Shown piece after piece: positions 1 to 6,542 of a stretch of DNA of 9,106 nucleotides. The stretch lies in the NCBI GenBank assembly GCA_023416995.1, contig JAEZGI010000021.1, positions 1 through 9,106 on the forward strand, given 5' to 3'. Origin of the DNA: Bacteroidota bacterium. Lineage in GTDB: Bacteria > Bacteroidota > Bacteroidia > Chitinophagales > Chitinophagaceae. The translations under genes and the position numbers were made by a program. How positions within the stretch are numbered: the first letter of the stretch is position 1; the number at the start of each line of letters is the position of its first letter. The notes below the pieces were generated by a model that made no database searches, was not told where the DNA came from, and was given only the letters and a program-made list of their open reading frames with translations.

Positions 1-86
1 AATAAGATCAAAACCTCGAATAAAACTATAAAAAAATTAGTCTTGCTAACTGCACACACCCCCCAGGCAGTGAGGTTGTTTGCAAA

Positions 87-185
87 GAAGATGGATTGCT
101 GAGGCGCCTTCGTTTTCGCACCCGATAGTTTAAAGCAACCAACGAAAGTCACGCGAAAACGGCAGCGCCGAAGCAATCCATCTTC
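87..185. repeat. Long imperfect inverted repeat (REP/BIME- or MITE-like)
   Basis: The arms at 87-119 and 153-185 are 33 bases each and pair at 28 of 33 positions plus one G-T wobble, around a 33-base spacer (120-152). The outer 14 bases (GAAGATGGATTGCT against AGCAATCCATCTTC) and the inner 9 (CGTTTTCGC against GCGAAAACG) are perfect. A 5-bp GC block (103-107 with 165-169) pairs between two small internal loops. It lies 24 bases past the stop codon of the minus-strand gene ending at 209. There is no immediate T-tract on either strand, so a classical intrinsic terminator is unlikely. The sequence is reminiscent of short intergenic palindromic repeats seen in multiple copies in many bacterial genomes; that assignment is inference, since only one copy is in the window. 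It could still protect or end the minus-strand mRNA. Confidence 0.65.
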
Positions 186-208
186 AGAAGCAACCCTTCC
201 GAACGAAC

Positions 209-508
209 TTATATTTCTTCGAAATCTATATAATCATCTTTTCTGGCATGCTTCGATGTTGCAGTAGACTTTGATGCCGGTCTTGTCTTTGTACCGAAAC
301 TGTTTGCAGAATTATATGTGGACGACTGGAAGTTACCTGATTGGTAACCGTTAGGTGGAAAACCAGATTGTTGTGTATTGACCTGTTCACGAAAATTGCG
401 CACCTGTCTTCTTACCTGCCTGGTAACACGTACCAGCGGTATCAGGAAATTGAAAATAAAAAGATAGAGCAGGTATGCCCCGATGAAACCTAAAATGATT
501 TGTCCCAT
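209..508 (-). CDS. DUF4834-like small single-pass membrane protein
   Basis: This is a 99-residue protein of unknown function. Residues 1-26 form one hydrophobic membrane segment, immediately followed by a basic stretch (R27-R40, with repeated VRRQVR-like spacing) that would sit in the cytoplasm by the positive-inside rule. Residues 45-85 are a low-complexity tail rich in Asn, Gln, Ser, Thr and Gly, probably disordered. The end, DDYIDFEEI, resembles the conserved acidic terminus of the Bacteroidetes DUF4834 family, which is the basis for the family call. It is the last of three minus-strand small genes and starts 36 bases after the stop of the gene at 545-871, so co-transcription is plausible. 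No strong ribosome binding site is visible, as is usual in this phylum. Confidence 0.7.
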   Translation of the reverse strand: MGQIILGFIGAYLLYLFIFNFLIPLVRVTRQVRRQVRNFREQVNTQQSGFPPNGYQSGNFQSSTYNSANSFGTKTRPASKSTATSKHARKDDYIDFEEI

Positions 509-544
509 ACGCGTAAAGATAACAAAGCAGCCGTAAAAATAACG

Positions 545-871
545 TTAAGACCCCTGCTCACGGTCCTTACGTCCCTTCAGTTTACTCACTATTGATTCGA
601 TACCTTCTGATGCCATTTCTGTTACTGAACCAAACAGCGAATTGATACCATCTTTCAGTTTATCACTTTTGAAAAAACTGGCCGCGGCAGCAATTGGTCC
701 TGTTTCGAAACTGGTTTTGGGTATAGCCGATTTGAAGGCCATCGACATAAAATTATCCTGTAAATGTTGCCCGTTTTCTTCCAGCTTCTCTTCCAGCATT
801 TTCTTCTTTTGTTCCAGTTCGGCGATGGCGCGGTTAAGGCTTTCCACGTCATGAATTTTTGTATCTGGCAT
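545..871 (-). CDS. Small coiled-coil protein of unknown function
   Basis: I do not recognise a named family for this 108-residue protein. Residues 8-36 are a strongly charged heptad-like helix (Glu, Lys, Leu) that should form a coiled coil. Residues 57-68 are a short Ala/Phe-rich, mildly hydrophobic stretch, too short for a confident membrane span. Residues 70-100 look like an amphipathic helix ending in a basic tail (KLKGRKDREQGS). It lies between a two-helix membrane protein and a DUF4834-like membrane protein on the same strand, 78 bases after the former. Its size and neighbour invite comparison with the YqjD-type soluble or membrane-tethered partners of YqjE proteins, but I see no sequence signature that proves this. 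Overlapping open frames on both strands here look like shadows. Confidence 0.7.
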   Translation of the reverse strand: MPDTKIHDVESLNRAIAELEQKKKMLEEKLEENGQHLQDNFMSMAFKSAIPKTSFETGPIAAAASFFKSDKLKDGINSLFGSVTEMASEGIESIVSKLKGRKDREQGS

Positions 872-949
872 CTTGTTGATTTTAATCGTTATTTAACCGG
901 CAGTTAAGGAACGATGTTCTCTTAATAGCAAGTCGGTTGAAGGGAAAAA

Positions 950-1318
950 TTATTTTAATGATTTGTCATCATCGTTCGATTTGGCAATAATCTTCTGAAT
1001 CATCGGGTTCACAAAAAGGGTGTTCCTGAAAACTGTGATCAGAATAAAAAGCACGATAAATACCAGCGTGGTCAGTCCAAAACCTTTCGTGTAACTTCCG
1101 GTGAGTTCAGAAAACCAGAATCCTAGCACGAGCCCTGAAAACAGTAAAATGATAAAAGTGAAAAATATTGCGATGATCGCCCATACCAGGGTGCCTCCGG
1201 TTTTGGAGAGTGTTCTGATAGATTGCAACCGGATTAGTGCGATCCGCGTCTCTAAATAGTCTTTGAGCAATTTTTTGTTCTCCGCGAAAAATGAACCTAG
1301 GTTTTCAGGTTGCGCCAT
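950..1318 (-). CDS. Two-helix membrane protein, phage-holin/YqjE (holin-X)-like
   Basis: From the ATG at 1318 this is a 122-residue protein. Residues 1-40 are a charged, probably amphipathic helix (AENKKLLKDYLETRIALIRLQ), followed by two hydrophobic segments at about 42-70 and 80-97 separated by a short polar turn, then an acidic/basic tail. This layout matches the proteins usually annotated as phage holin family or putative holin-X (YqjE-like), which are chromosomal membrane proteins and not evidence of a prophage. The open frame extends upstream to a GTG at 1414, adding 32 residues, but that extension would overlap the divergent control region and has no ATG, so I prefer 1318. It is the first of three small same-strand genes and is divergent from rimP. 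Exact function is unknown. Confidence 0.7.
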   Translation of the reverse strand: MAQPENLGSFFAENKKLLKDYLETRIALIRLQSIRTLSKTGGTLVWAIIAIFFTFIILLFSGLVLGFWFSELTGSYTKGFGLTTLVFIVLFILITVFRNTLFVNPMIQKIIAKSNDDDKSLK

Positions 1319-1420
1319 GAAAAATTTGTTTAATGGTTGGGCAATATTATTTTGTTTGTCGGGCGATAGTTCTCCCGCTATCAATTTTCTGACCACTAAA
1401 AATAGCCATTTCACAAGAAC

Positions 1421-1452
1421 TTGGGTTGAATACTACTTTTTCCATATCTTTG
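1421..1452 (+). promoter_or_regulatory. Bacteroidetes-type promoter for rimP-nusA-infB
   Basis: TATCTTTG at 1445-1452 matches the Bacteroidetes primary-sigma -7 consensus TAnnTTTG exactly. TTG triplets at 1421 and 1426 lie about 16-21 bases upstream, in the range expected for the -33 element. Transcription would start near 1458-1460 and give a leader of roughly 48 bases before the rimP ATG, including the hairpin at 1474-1495. The position is inferred from consensus only. Confidence 0.6.
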
Positions 1453-1473
1453 CAGAGGCAAAAGATTAAGAGA

Positions 1474-1495
1474 AAGGGAACGGAGTCGTTCCCTT
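1474..1495 (+). promoter_or_regulatory. Perfect 9-bp hairpin in the rimP leader (candidate attenuator)
   Basis: AAGGGAACG (1474-1482) and CGTTCCCTT (1487-1495) are perfectly complementary around a GAGT tetraloop, and a pyrimidine-rich run (TTCTTTATTTCCC) leads to the rimP ATG 11 bases later. The hairpin lies between the predicted promoter and the start codon. A stable stem followed by a U-rich stretch could act as a partial intrinsic terminator or a translational control element. NusA, encoded downstream, is itself a factor that modulates such hairpins, so feedback on the operon is possible; this is inference. Confidence 0.6.
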
Positions 1496-1506
1496 CTTTA
1501 TTTCCC

Positions 1507-1998
1507 ATGAGTATAGAAACGCAATTACAGACGATTGAGCGCATGATCGGGGCGCTCACAGCAGAACATCCCGGTTATTTTTTGGTGGAAGTGAAAATCA
1601 AACCGACCAACAATGTAAAGGTGTACCTGGACGGTGATGAAGGGATCTCAATCGAAAAATGTATAATGTTCAACAGGGCATTATACAAACAGTTGGAAGA
1701 ATCCGGACTGTTTCCCGCAGACGATTTTTCGCTCGAAGTTTCTTCGCCCGGGCTCGACGAACCACTCAAATTGTTCCGTCAGTACAAGAAGAATATTGGT
1801 CGTGAAGTTGAGGTATTGTTGAAGGAAGGAAACAAGATCGAAGGCAAACTGCTTTCAGCGGAAGAAGATGCCATCACCGTTGAAGAAACAACAGGAAAGG
1901 CGCATCACGGCCGGCCCGCATCAAAAAAACAACAGATTATCCTGCATAATATACCCTTTGAAAATATTAAATCGACCACGATCCAGATCGTGTTCTGA
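1507..1998 (+). CDS. rimP: Ribosome maturation factor RimP
   Basis: RimP binds the 30S subunit and assists late 16S rRNA/S12-region assembly. The 163-residue protein has the usual length. Residues 1-88 form the N-terminal alpha/beta domain, closing with the hallmark LEVSSPGLDEPL at 77-88. Residues 91-163 form the C-terminal Sm/SH3-like barrel, with IPFENIKST near the end. The open frame continues upstream to an ATG at 1426, but those 27 extra residues would be encoded across the promoter and leader hairpin and do not resemble RimP, so the ATG at 1507 is preferred. It is the first gene of the rimP-nusA-infB cluster, with nusA following after 87 bases. The His/Gly/Arg/Lys-rich loop at 131-142 within the barrel domain is slightly longer than in compact homologues. 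Confidence 0.95.
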   Translation: MSIETQLQTIERMIGALTAEHPGYFLVEVKIKPTNNVKVYLDGDEGISIEKCIMFNRALYKQLEESGLFPADDFSLEVSSPGLDEPLKLFRQYKKNIGREVEVLLKEGNKIEGKLLSAEEDAITVEETTGKAHHGRPASKKQQIILHNIPFENIKSTTIQIVF

Positions 1999-2085
1999 TA
2001 TTGTCAATCTAAAAACTTGTAAACTGATTCGCAAGAGTTGCTAAAAACAAAACAACAATGATTAATTCAAAATATATCAACAACA

Positions 2086-3330
2086 ATGGCAAGCATTAAC
2101 CTTATTGAGGCCTTCCAGGAATTTAAGGAAGCCGAAAACATCGACCGTCCAACGATGATGAAAGTAGTGGAAGACGTTTTCAAAACGCTTCTGCGAAAAA
2201 AATATGGTAGTGATGATAATTTCGACGTAATCGTGAACGCAGAAAAGGGTGACCTTGAAATCGTGCGCAGAAGGATGATCGTTGAGGATGGTGAGGTGAA
2301 TGATCCGCTCACGGAAGTTGCTTATACTGAGGCAATCAAAATTGCCCCGGATTTTGAAGTAGGGGAGGAATTATATGAAGAAATCAACATCATGGATTTC
2401 GGCCGCCGCGCCATTCTTGCTGCAAAGCAAACCCTGGCCAGCCGTATCAGTGATTTGAAAAAGAACGTACTGGTTAAAAAATACGGCGATCGTATCGGTG
2501 ATATTATAAGCGCAGAAGTGTACCAGGTTTGGAAAAAAGAAATATTATTGCTTGACGAAGAAGGAAATGAGCTTATATTGCCTAAATCTGAACAGATTCC
2601 GCAGGATTATTTCAAAAAAGGTGAAAGTACCCGCGCTGTTGTTAAGAAAGTAGAATTAAAAAATAACTCACCGGTAATCATCCTTTCCCGTACGTCCCCT
2701 TCTTTTTTAGCTAAATTGCTTGAAATAGAAGTTCCCGAAATTTTTGATGGTCTCATCGTGATCAAGAAAATTGTCCGGGAGCCAGGAGAAAGAGCCAAAG
2801 TGGCTGTTGAATCCTATGATGACAGAATCGATCCGGTAGGTGCTTGTGTGGGTATGAAAGGTAGCCGGATCCATGGCATAGTTCGTGAACTGAAAAACGA
2901 AAACATAGATGTGATCAACTGGACCAACAACACCCAGCTGCTCATACAACGCTCTTTAACACCATCCAAGATTACCAGCATGGAGCTGGAAAATGAAAAG
3001 AAACAAGCCAATGTATACCTTAAACCTGACCAGGTTTCCCTGGCCATCGGAAAAAAAGGAGTAAACATTAAACTGGCGCAGGAATTGACAGGTTACAGTA
3101 TTGATGTTTACCGTGATACAGAAGGCGAAACCCAGGAATTTGATATCAATCTTGATGAATTCAGTGATGAAATCGAAAGCTGGGTTATTGATGAATTCAA
3201 ACGTATTGGTTGCGATACTGCCCGCAGTGTATTAGATCTTACCGCTGACGAACTGGAAAGAAGAACTGATCTGGAACGTGTCACCATCGACGAAGTCAGA
3301 AAAGTTTTACAGGCTGAGTTTGAACAATAA
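2086..3330 (+). CDS. nusA: Transcription termination/antitermination factor NusA
   Basis: NusA binds RNA polymerase and nascent RNA and modulates pausing, intrinsic termination and antitermination. The 414-residue protein shows the expected order: N-terminal polymerase-binding domain (about 1-125, including NIMDFGRRAILAAKQ near 101-115), S1 domain (about 133-200), KH1 (about 225-290, with GMKGSRIHGIVREL around 256-269) and KH2 (about 305-343, with GKKG at 322-325). A short helical C-terminal region (about 365-414) looks like a single helix-hairpin-helix unit. It is shorter than the 495-residue E. coli protein, which has two acidic repeats, but this length is normal for Bacteroidetes. The start at 2086 fits the conserved N-terminus; a 13-codon frame beginning at 2058 overlaps it out of frame. 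Confidence 0.96.
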   Translation: MASINLIEAFQEFKEAENIDRPTMMKVVEDVFKTLLRKKYGSDDNFDVIVNAEKGDLEIVRRRMIVEDGEVNDPLTEVAYTEAIKIAPDFEVGEELYEEINIMDFGRRAILAAKQTLASRISDLKKNVLVKKYGDRIGDIISAEVYQVWKKEILLLDEEGNELILPKSEQIPQDYFKKGESTRAVVKKVELKNNSPVIILSRTSPSFLAKLLEIEVPEIFDGLIVIKKIVREPGERAKVAVESYDDRIDPVGACVGMKGSRIHGIVRELKNENIDVINWTNNTQLLIQRSLTPSKITSMELENEKKQANVYLKPDQVSLAIGKKGVNIKLAQELTGYSIDVYRDTEGETQEFDINLDEFSDEIESWVIDEFKRIGCDTARSVLDLTADELERRTDLERVTIDEVRKVLQAEFEQ

Positions 3331-3429
3331 CCGTTCAGACTGGAAGCGGCTGTTCCCGTTTCGCGTGCTGGGTAAGAGAAATTGCGGGAAATAGCAGCAA
3401 ACACACAAATAAAATTGTCATAATAACGA

Positions 3430-6396
3430 ATGGCTGAAACAACAACACCCAGATTAATGGCCGCCGCCAAAGAATTCAACGTAGGAAAAGAAACCCTTGT
3501 TGATTATTTGCTCGGCAAAGGATTTAACAAAGATGACCTGAAACCAACGTCAAAGCTGACGGAGGACATGTACCGTGCGCTCCAGCAGGAGTTCCAGGGC
3601 GACAAGGTTGCTAAACTGAAAAGCGACCAGATCGACCTGCCCAAAGGAAGCCAGGAAGCAAAGAAGAAGAAAGAAGACGAGGCGGTTGTGTTCAAAAAAG
3701 ATTTCAGGAAATCTGAAGATGAAAAGCCAAAAGAAGAGACTGTCGCCCCGGTAGTTCCACCGGTGGTGGAGGAGCCTGTGGTAGAGCAGGTGCCCGAACC
3801 CGTAATTGAAAAAACTCCGGATCCGGAACCTGTGATCGAAGAACCAAAACAGGAAGAAAAAGAAATCACCAAGATTGGCGCTCCGGAATTGGAAGGGCCC
3901 AAAGTGCTTGATAAGATTGATCTCTCGGCCATTGATTCATCAACCAGACCACGCAAAACAATTATAAAGAAACAGGATACTCCGGCTGAACCCGAAGCGA
4001 CTCCTGAGCAGCCACCTGTTGAACAACCAGCTGCAATTGTTCCCGAGGAAACTCCTGCAGAAGAGCCGGCACCAGTGGTAGCAACCAACGAACCAGCGGC
4101 AGAAACGGAAGCTGCACCACAAGTCACAGCAGGGGAAGAAACAACTCCTGCGGAAGATGCTGCACCGGTTCTGTCAAATATCAAAGCCGAAAAACTCGAG
4201 GGGCCAAAAATCCTTGGAAAAATTCAGCTTCCGACTGAGAACGACACCAGGCCCAAACCAGGTGAGGAAAAAAGAAAACGTAAGCGCATTCCTATCGAAA
4301 GAAAAGATACGCAAACACCACAGCAACGCGCACAGCATCTCTTTAAAAAGCCTGAAGGGCAGGGTCAGCGACCAGGCGGTGGTGCACAGGGCGGTGGAAA
4401 CTTCCGCGGACCAAACAGACCGGGAGGCCGGCCAGGCGGCGGGAACAGGCCACCACTTACGCCACGCGAAGCAAAAGAAATCGATAAAAAGGAAATCCAG
4501 GATAAAATCCGGGAAACGCAGGCAAAACTTGCAGGTTCCGGCGGTCGCGGTAAAAGTCTTAAAGCTAAATACCGTCGCGCCAAACGTGACGAACAGAGTG
4601 ATCACCAGGGTGATGATATGCAGGATAACAAGCTGCAACTCACTGAGTTTATCAGCGTAAGCGAACTGGCTAACCTGATGGACGTGAGCTATGCAGAGGT
4701 TATCGGAAAATGTATGGGCCTCGGATTGATGGTATCCATCAACCAACGTCTTGATGCTGAAGTAATTGAATTGGTTGCCAGCGAGTTTGGATTTGATGTC
4801 GAGTTTATCGACATGGAAAAACAACTCGAAATGGAAGAGGAGGAAGATGAAGAAGACGAAGGAGAACAAACACCACGCGCACCGATCGTTACCATCATGG
4901 GTCACGTTGACCATGGTAAAACATCCTTGCTCGACTATATCCGCAGTGCTAACGTGGTTGCAGGCGAAGCAGGGGGTATTACCCAACACATTGGTGCCTA
5001 CGAGGTAACCCTGCCAAGTGGCAAACACATCACCTTCCTCGATACGCCGGGTCACGAAGCATTTACGGCCATGCGTGCCCGTGGTGCCAAAGTAACAGAT
5101 ATCGCGGTGATAGTTGTTGCAGCAGATGATGCTGTGATGCCTCAGACGCGCGAGGCAATCAGCCACGCGCAGGCAGCCGGCGTACCAATGATTTTTGCTA
5201 TCAACAAAATTGATAAAGACGGGGCAAACCCGCAAAAGATATACGAGCAATTGGCCGGTATGAACATCCTTGTTGAATCATGGGGTGGTAAATACCAAAG
5301 CCAGGAGTTAAGTGCAAAAAAAGGATTGAACATCGATCTGCTGCTCGAAAAGATCCTGCTTGAAGCCGAATTATTAGAGCTGAAAGCAAACCCTGACCGC
5401 GAAGCTTCCGGAACCATCGTGGAAGCAACACTCGATAAAGGGCGTGGATACGTGGCAACAGTACTGGTATTGAACGGTACGCTTAAAGCAGGTGACCTGG
5501 TTGTCTCCGGTCAGTTTTACGGCCGCGTAAAAGCGATGTTTAATGAAAGGAACAACAAGCTCGACAAGGCGCCACCTTCATCGCCAGCATTGATATTGGG
5601 ATTGAACGGGGCTCCCCAGGCCGGTGAGAAATTCAAGGTTTACGCCGATGAAGGAGAAGCCAAAGAAATGGCCAACCGCCGTGCACAGATATTACGCGAA
5701 CAAGGTATCAGAACCAAAAAGCACATCACGCTCGATGAAATCGGTCGCCGTCTTGCGCTCGGTAACTTTAAACAACTCAACCTTATCATCAAGGGTGACG
5801 TGGACGGTTCCGTTGAAGCATTGAGTGACTCCCTGCAGAAACTGTCAACAGAAGAAATCGCGATCAGCGTTGTTCTGAAAGCAGTGGGTGCCATCACCGA
5901 AAGTGATGTGTTGCTCGCGACCGCATCGGACGCTATCGTGGTCGGCTTTAATGTACGCCCTTCGGCACAGGCTGCTAAACTTGCCGAAGCTGAAGGTGTT
6001 GAAATCAAGACGTACTCAATCATCTACAACGTGATCGAGGAAATCAAGAGCGCAATGGAGGGTATGCTTGAACCAAAAATTCAGGAAAAGATCACTGCGA
6101 ATGTTGAAGTACGCAATGTGTTCAAATTCGACAAGGCAACAGTGGCAGGTTGTTATGTGCTCGATGGCAAGATCCAGCGGAACTCGAAGATCAGGATCAT
6201 TCGCGATGGTATCGTGGAATATCCGAAGGGAGAGGGTCAACACGCAGAACTGCAGTCACTCAAACGTTTCAAAGACGATGCAAAAGAAGTGGCCAGCAAC
6301 ATGGAGTGCGGACTTACCATTAAAAACTTCAATGACATCCGCGTAGGTGATATTATTGAGGCTTTTGAAGAAGAAGAAGTGAAACGTACATTGTAA
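3430..6396 (+). CDS. infB: Translation initiation factor IF-2
   Basis: IF-2 is the GTPase that brings initiator fMet-tRNA to the 30S subunit and promotes subunit joining. At 988 residues it is longer than E. coli IF-2 (890). Residues 5-55 form an IF2_N-type mini-domain. About 60-340 is low-complexity: Pro/Glu/Ala-rich, with a duplicated LEGPKxLxKIxL motif at 154-165 and 256-267, then a Gly/Arg-rich stretch near 311-345. A second IF2_N domain lies at about 405-460, followed by a very acidic linker (461-481). The G domain is intact: GHVDHGKT (491-498), GGITQH (515-520), DTPGHE (538-543), NKID (592-595) and SAKKG (628-632). Beta-barrel and C-terminal tRNA-binding domains follow to the end. It starts 99 bases after nusA and is followed by a terminator at 6435-6467. 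Confidence 0.97.
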   Translation: MAETTTPRLMAAAKEFNVGKETLVDYLLGKGFNKDDLKPTSKLTEDMYRALQQEFQGDKVAKLKSDQIDLPKGSQEAKKKKEDEAVVFKKDFRKSEDEKPKEETVAPVVPPVVEEPVVEQVPEPVIEKTPDPEPVIEEPKQEEKEITKIGAPELEGPKVLDKIDLSAIDSSTRPRKTIIKKQDTPAEPEATPEQPPVEQPAAIVPEETPAEEPAPVVATNEPAAETEAAPQVTAGEETTPAEDAAPVLSNIKAEKLEGPKILGKIQLPTENDTRPKPGEEKRKRKRIPIERKDTQTPQQRAQHLFKKPEGQGQRPGGGAQGGGNFRGPNRPGGRPGGGNRPPLTPREAKEIDKKEIQDKIRETQAKLAGSGGRGKSLKAKYRRAKRDEQSDHQGDDMQDNKLQLTEFISVSELANLMDVSYAEVIGKCMGLGLMVSINQRLDAEVIELVASEFGFDVEFIDMEKQLEMEEEEDEEDEGEQTPRAPIVTIMGHVDHGKTSLLDYIRSANVVAGEAGGITQHIGAYEVTLPSGKHITFLDTPGHEAFTAMRARGAKVTDIAVIVVAADDAVMPQTREAISHAQAAGVPMIFAINKIDKDGANPQKIYEQLAGMNILVESWGGKYQSQELSAKKGLNIDLLLEKILLEAELLELKANPDREASGTIVEATLDKGRGYVATVLVLNGTLKAGDLVVSGQFYGRVKAMFNERNNKLDKAPPSSPALILGLNGAPQAGEKFKVYADEGEAKEMANRRAQILREQGIRTKKHITLDEIGRRLALGNFKQLNLIIKGDVDGSVEALSDSLQKLSTEEIAISVVLKAVGAITESDVLLATASDAIVVGFNVRPSAQAAKLAEAEGVEIKTYSIIYNVIEEIKSAMEGMLEPKIQEKITANVEVRNVFKFDKATVAGCYVLDGKIQRNSKIRIIRDGIVEYPKGEGQHAELQSLKRFKDDAKEVASNMECGLTIKNFNDIRVGDIIEAFEEEEVKRTL

Positions 6397-6434
6397 TCAA
6401 GCCGCTTGTTACATGTTTCCCGAGAATATATTGC

Positions 6435-6467
6435 AAAGCCCGGAACCACTCCGGGTTTTGTATTTTT
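6435..6467 (+). terminator. Rho-independent terminator after infB
   Basis: The stem AAAGCCCGGA (6435-6444) pairs with TCCGGGTTTT (6450-6459), ten pairs including one G-T, around a 5-base loop, and runs into TTTTGTATTTTT. It lies 38 bases after the infB stop and would end the rimP-nusA-infB transcript before the SurA-like gene. Confidence 0.85.
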
Positions 6468-6525
6468 ACAGACCCTGATAAATGTTAAAACTCGAACGGG
6501 CCGGTACTCACACCGCTCTTTTCGC

Positions 6526-6533
6526 TATTTTGC
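6526..6533 (+). promoter_or_regulatory. Possible promoter -7 element for the SurA-like gene
   Basis: TATTTTGC resembles the Bacteroidetes -7 consensus TAnnTTTG but is one T short. It is only 9 bases before the ATG at 6543, so it would give an almost leaderless mRNA. No convincing -33 TTG is seen at the right distance. It is listed because a terminator separates this gene from infB, so a promoter must lie in 6468-6542. Confidence 0.3.
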
Positions 6534-6542
6534 ATACCGATT

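Noticed and set aside
1..86. Gene, RNA gene or promoter at the left edge
   Set aside because: Only AT-rich sequence, a short C run and weak short complementarities (for example ACTGC at 49-53 with GCAGT at 67-71) are visible; nothing supports a feature.
950..1318. Prophage lysis cassette, suggested by the holin-like protein
   Set aside because: No endolysin, phage structural genes or integrase are nearby, and holin-X/YqjE-like proteins are common chromosomal membrane proteins.
1319..1414. 32-residue N-terminal extension of the holin-like protein from a GTG
   Set aside because: The GTG start is weaker than the ATG at 1318, and the extension reaches into the divergent control region; not fully excluded.
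1426..1506. 27-residue N-terminal extension of RimP
   Set aside because: It would translate the predicted promoter and the leader hairpin, and RimP homologues begin at the equivalent of the ATG at 1507.
3504..4184. 226-residue Ser/Gly/Thr-rich open frame on the minus strand
   Set aside because: It is the antisense mirror of the Pro/Glu/Ala-rich IF-2 N-terminus; the low complexity is inherited from the sense strand.
4174..5250. 358-residue open frame on the minus strand inside infB
   Set aside because: It lies wholly antisense to the conserved IF-2 coding sequence, is Cys/Phe/His-rich with no recognisable domain, and is explained by codon bias of the sense strand.
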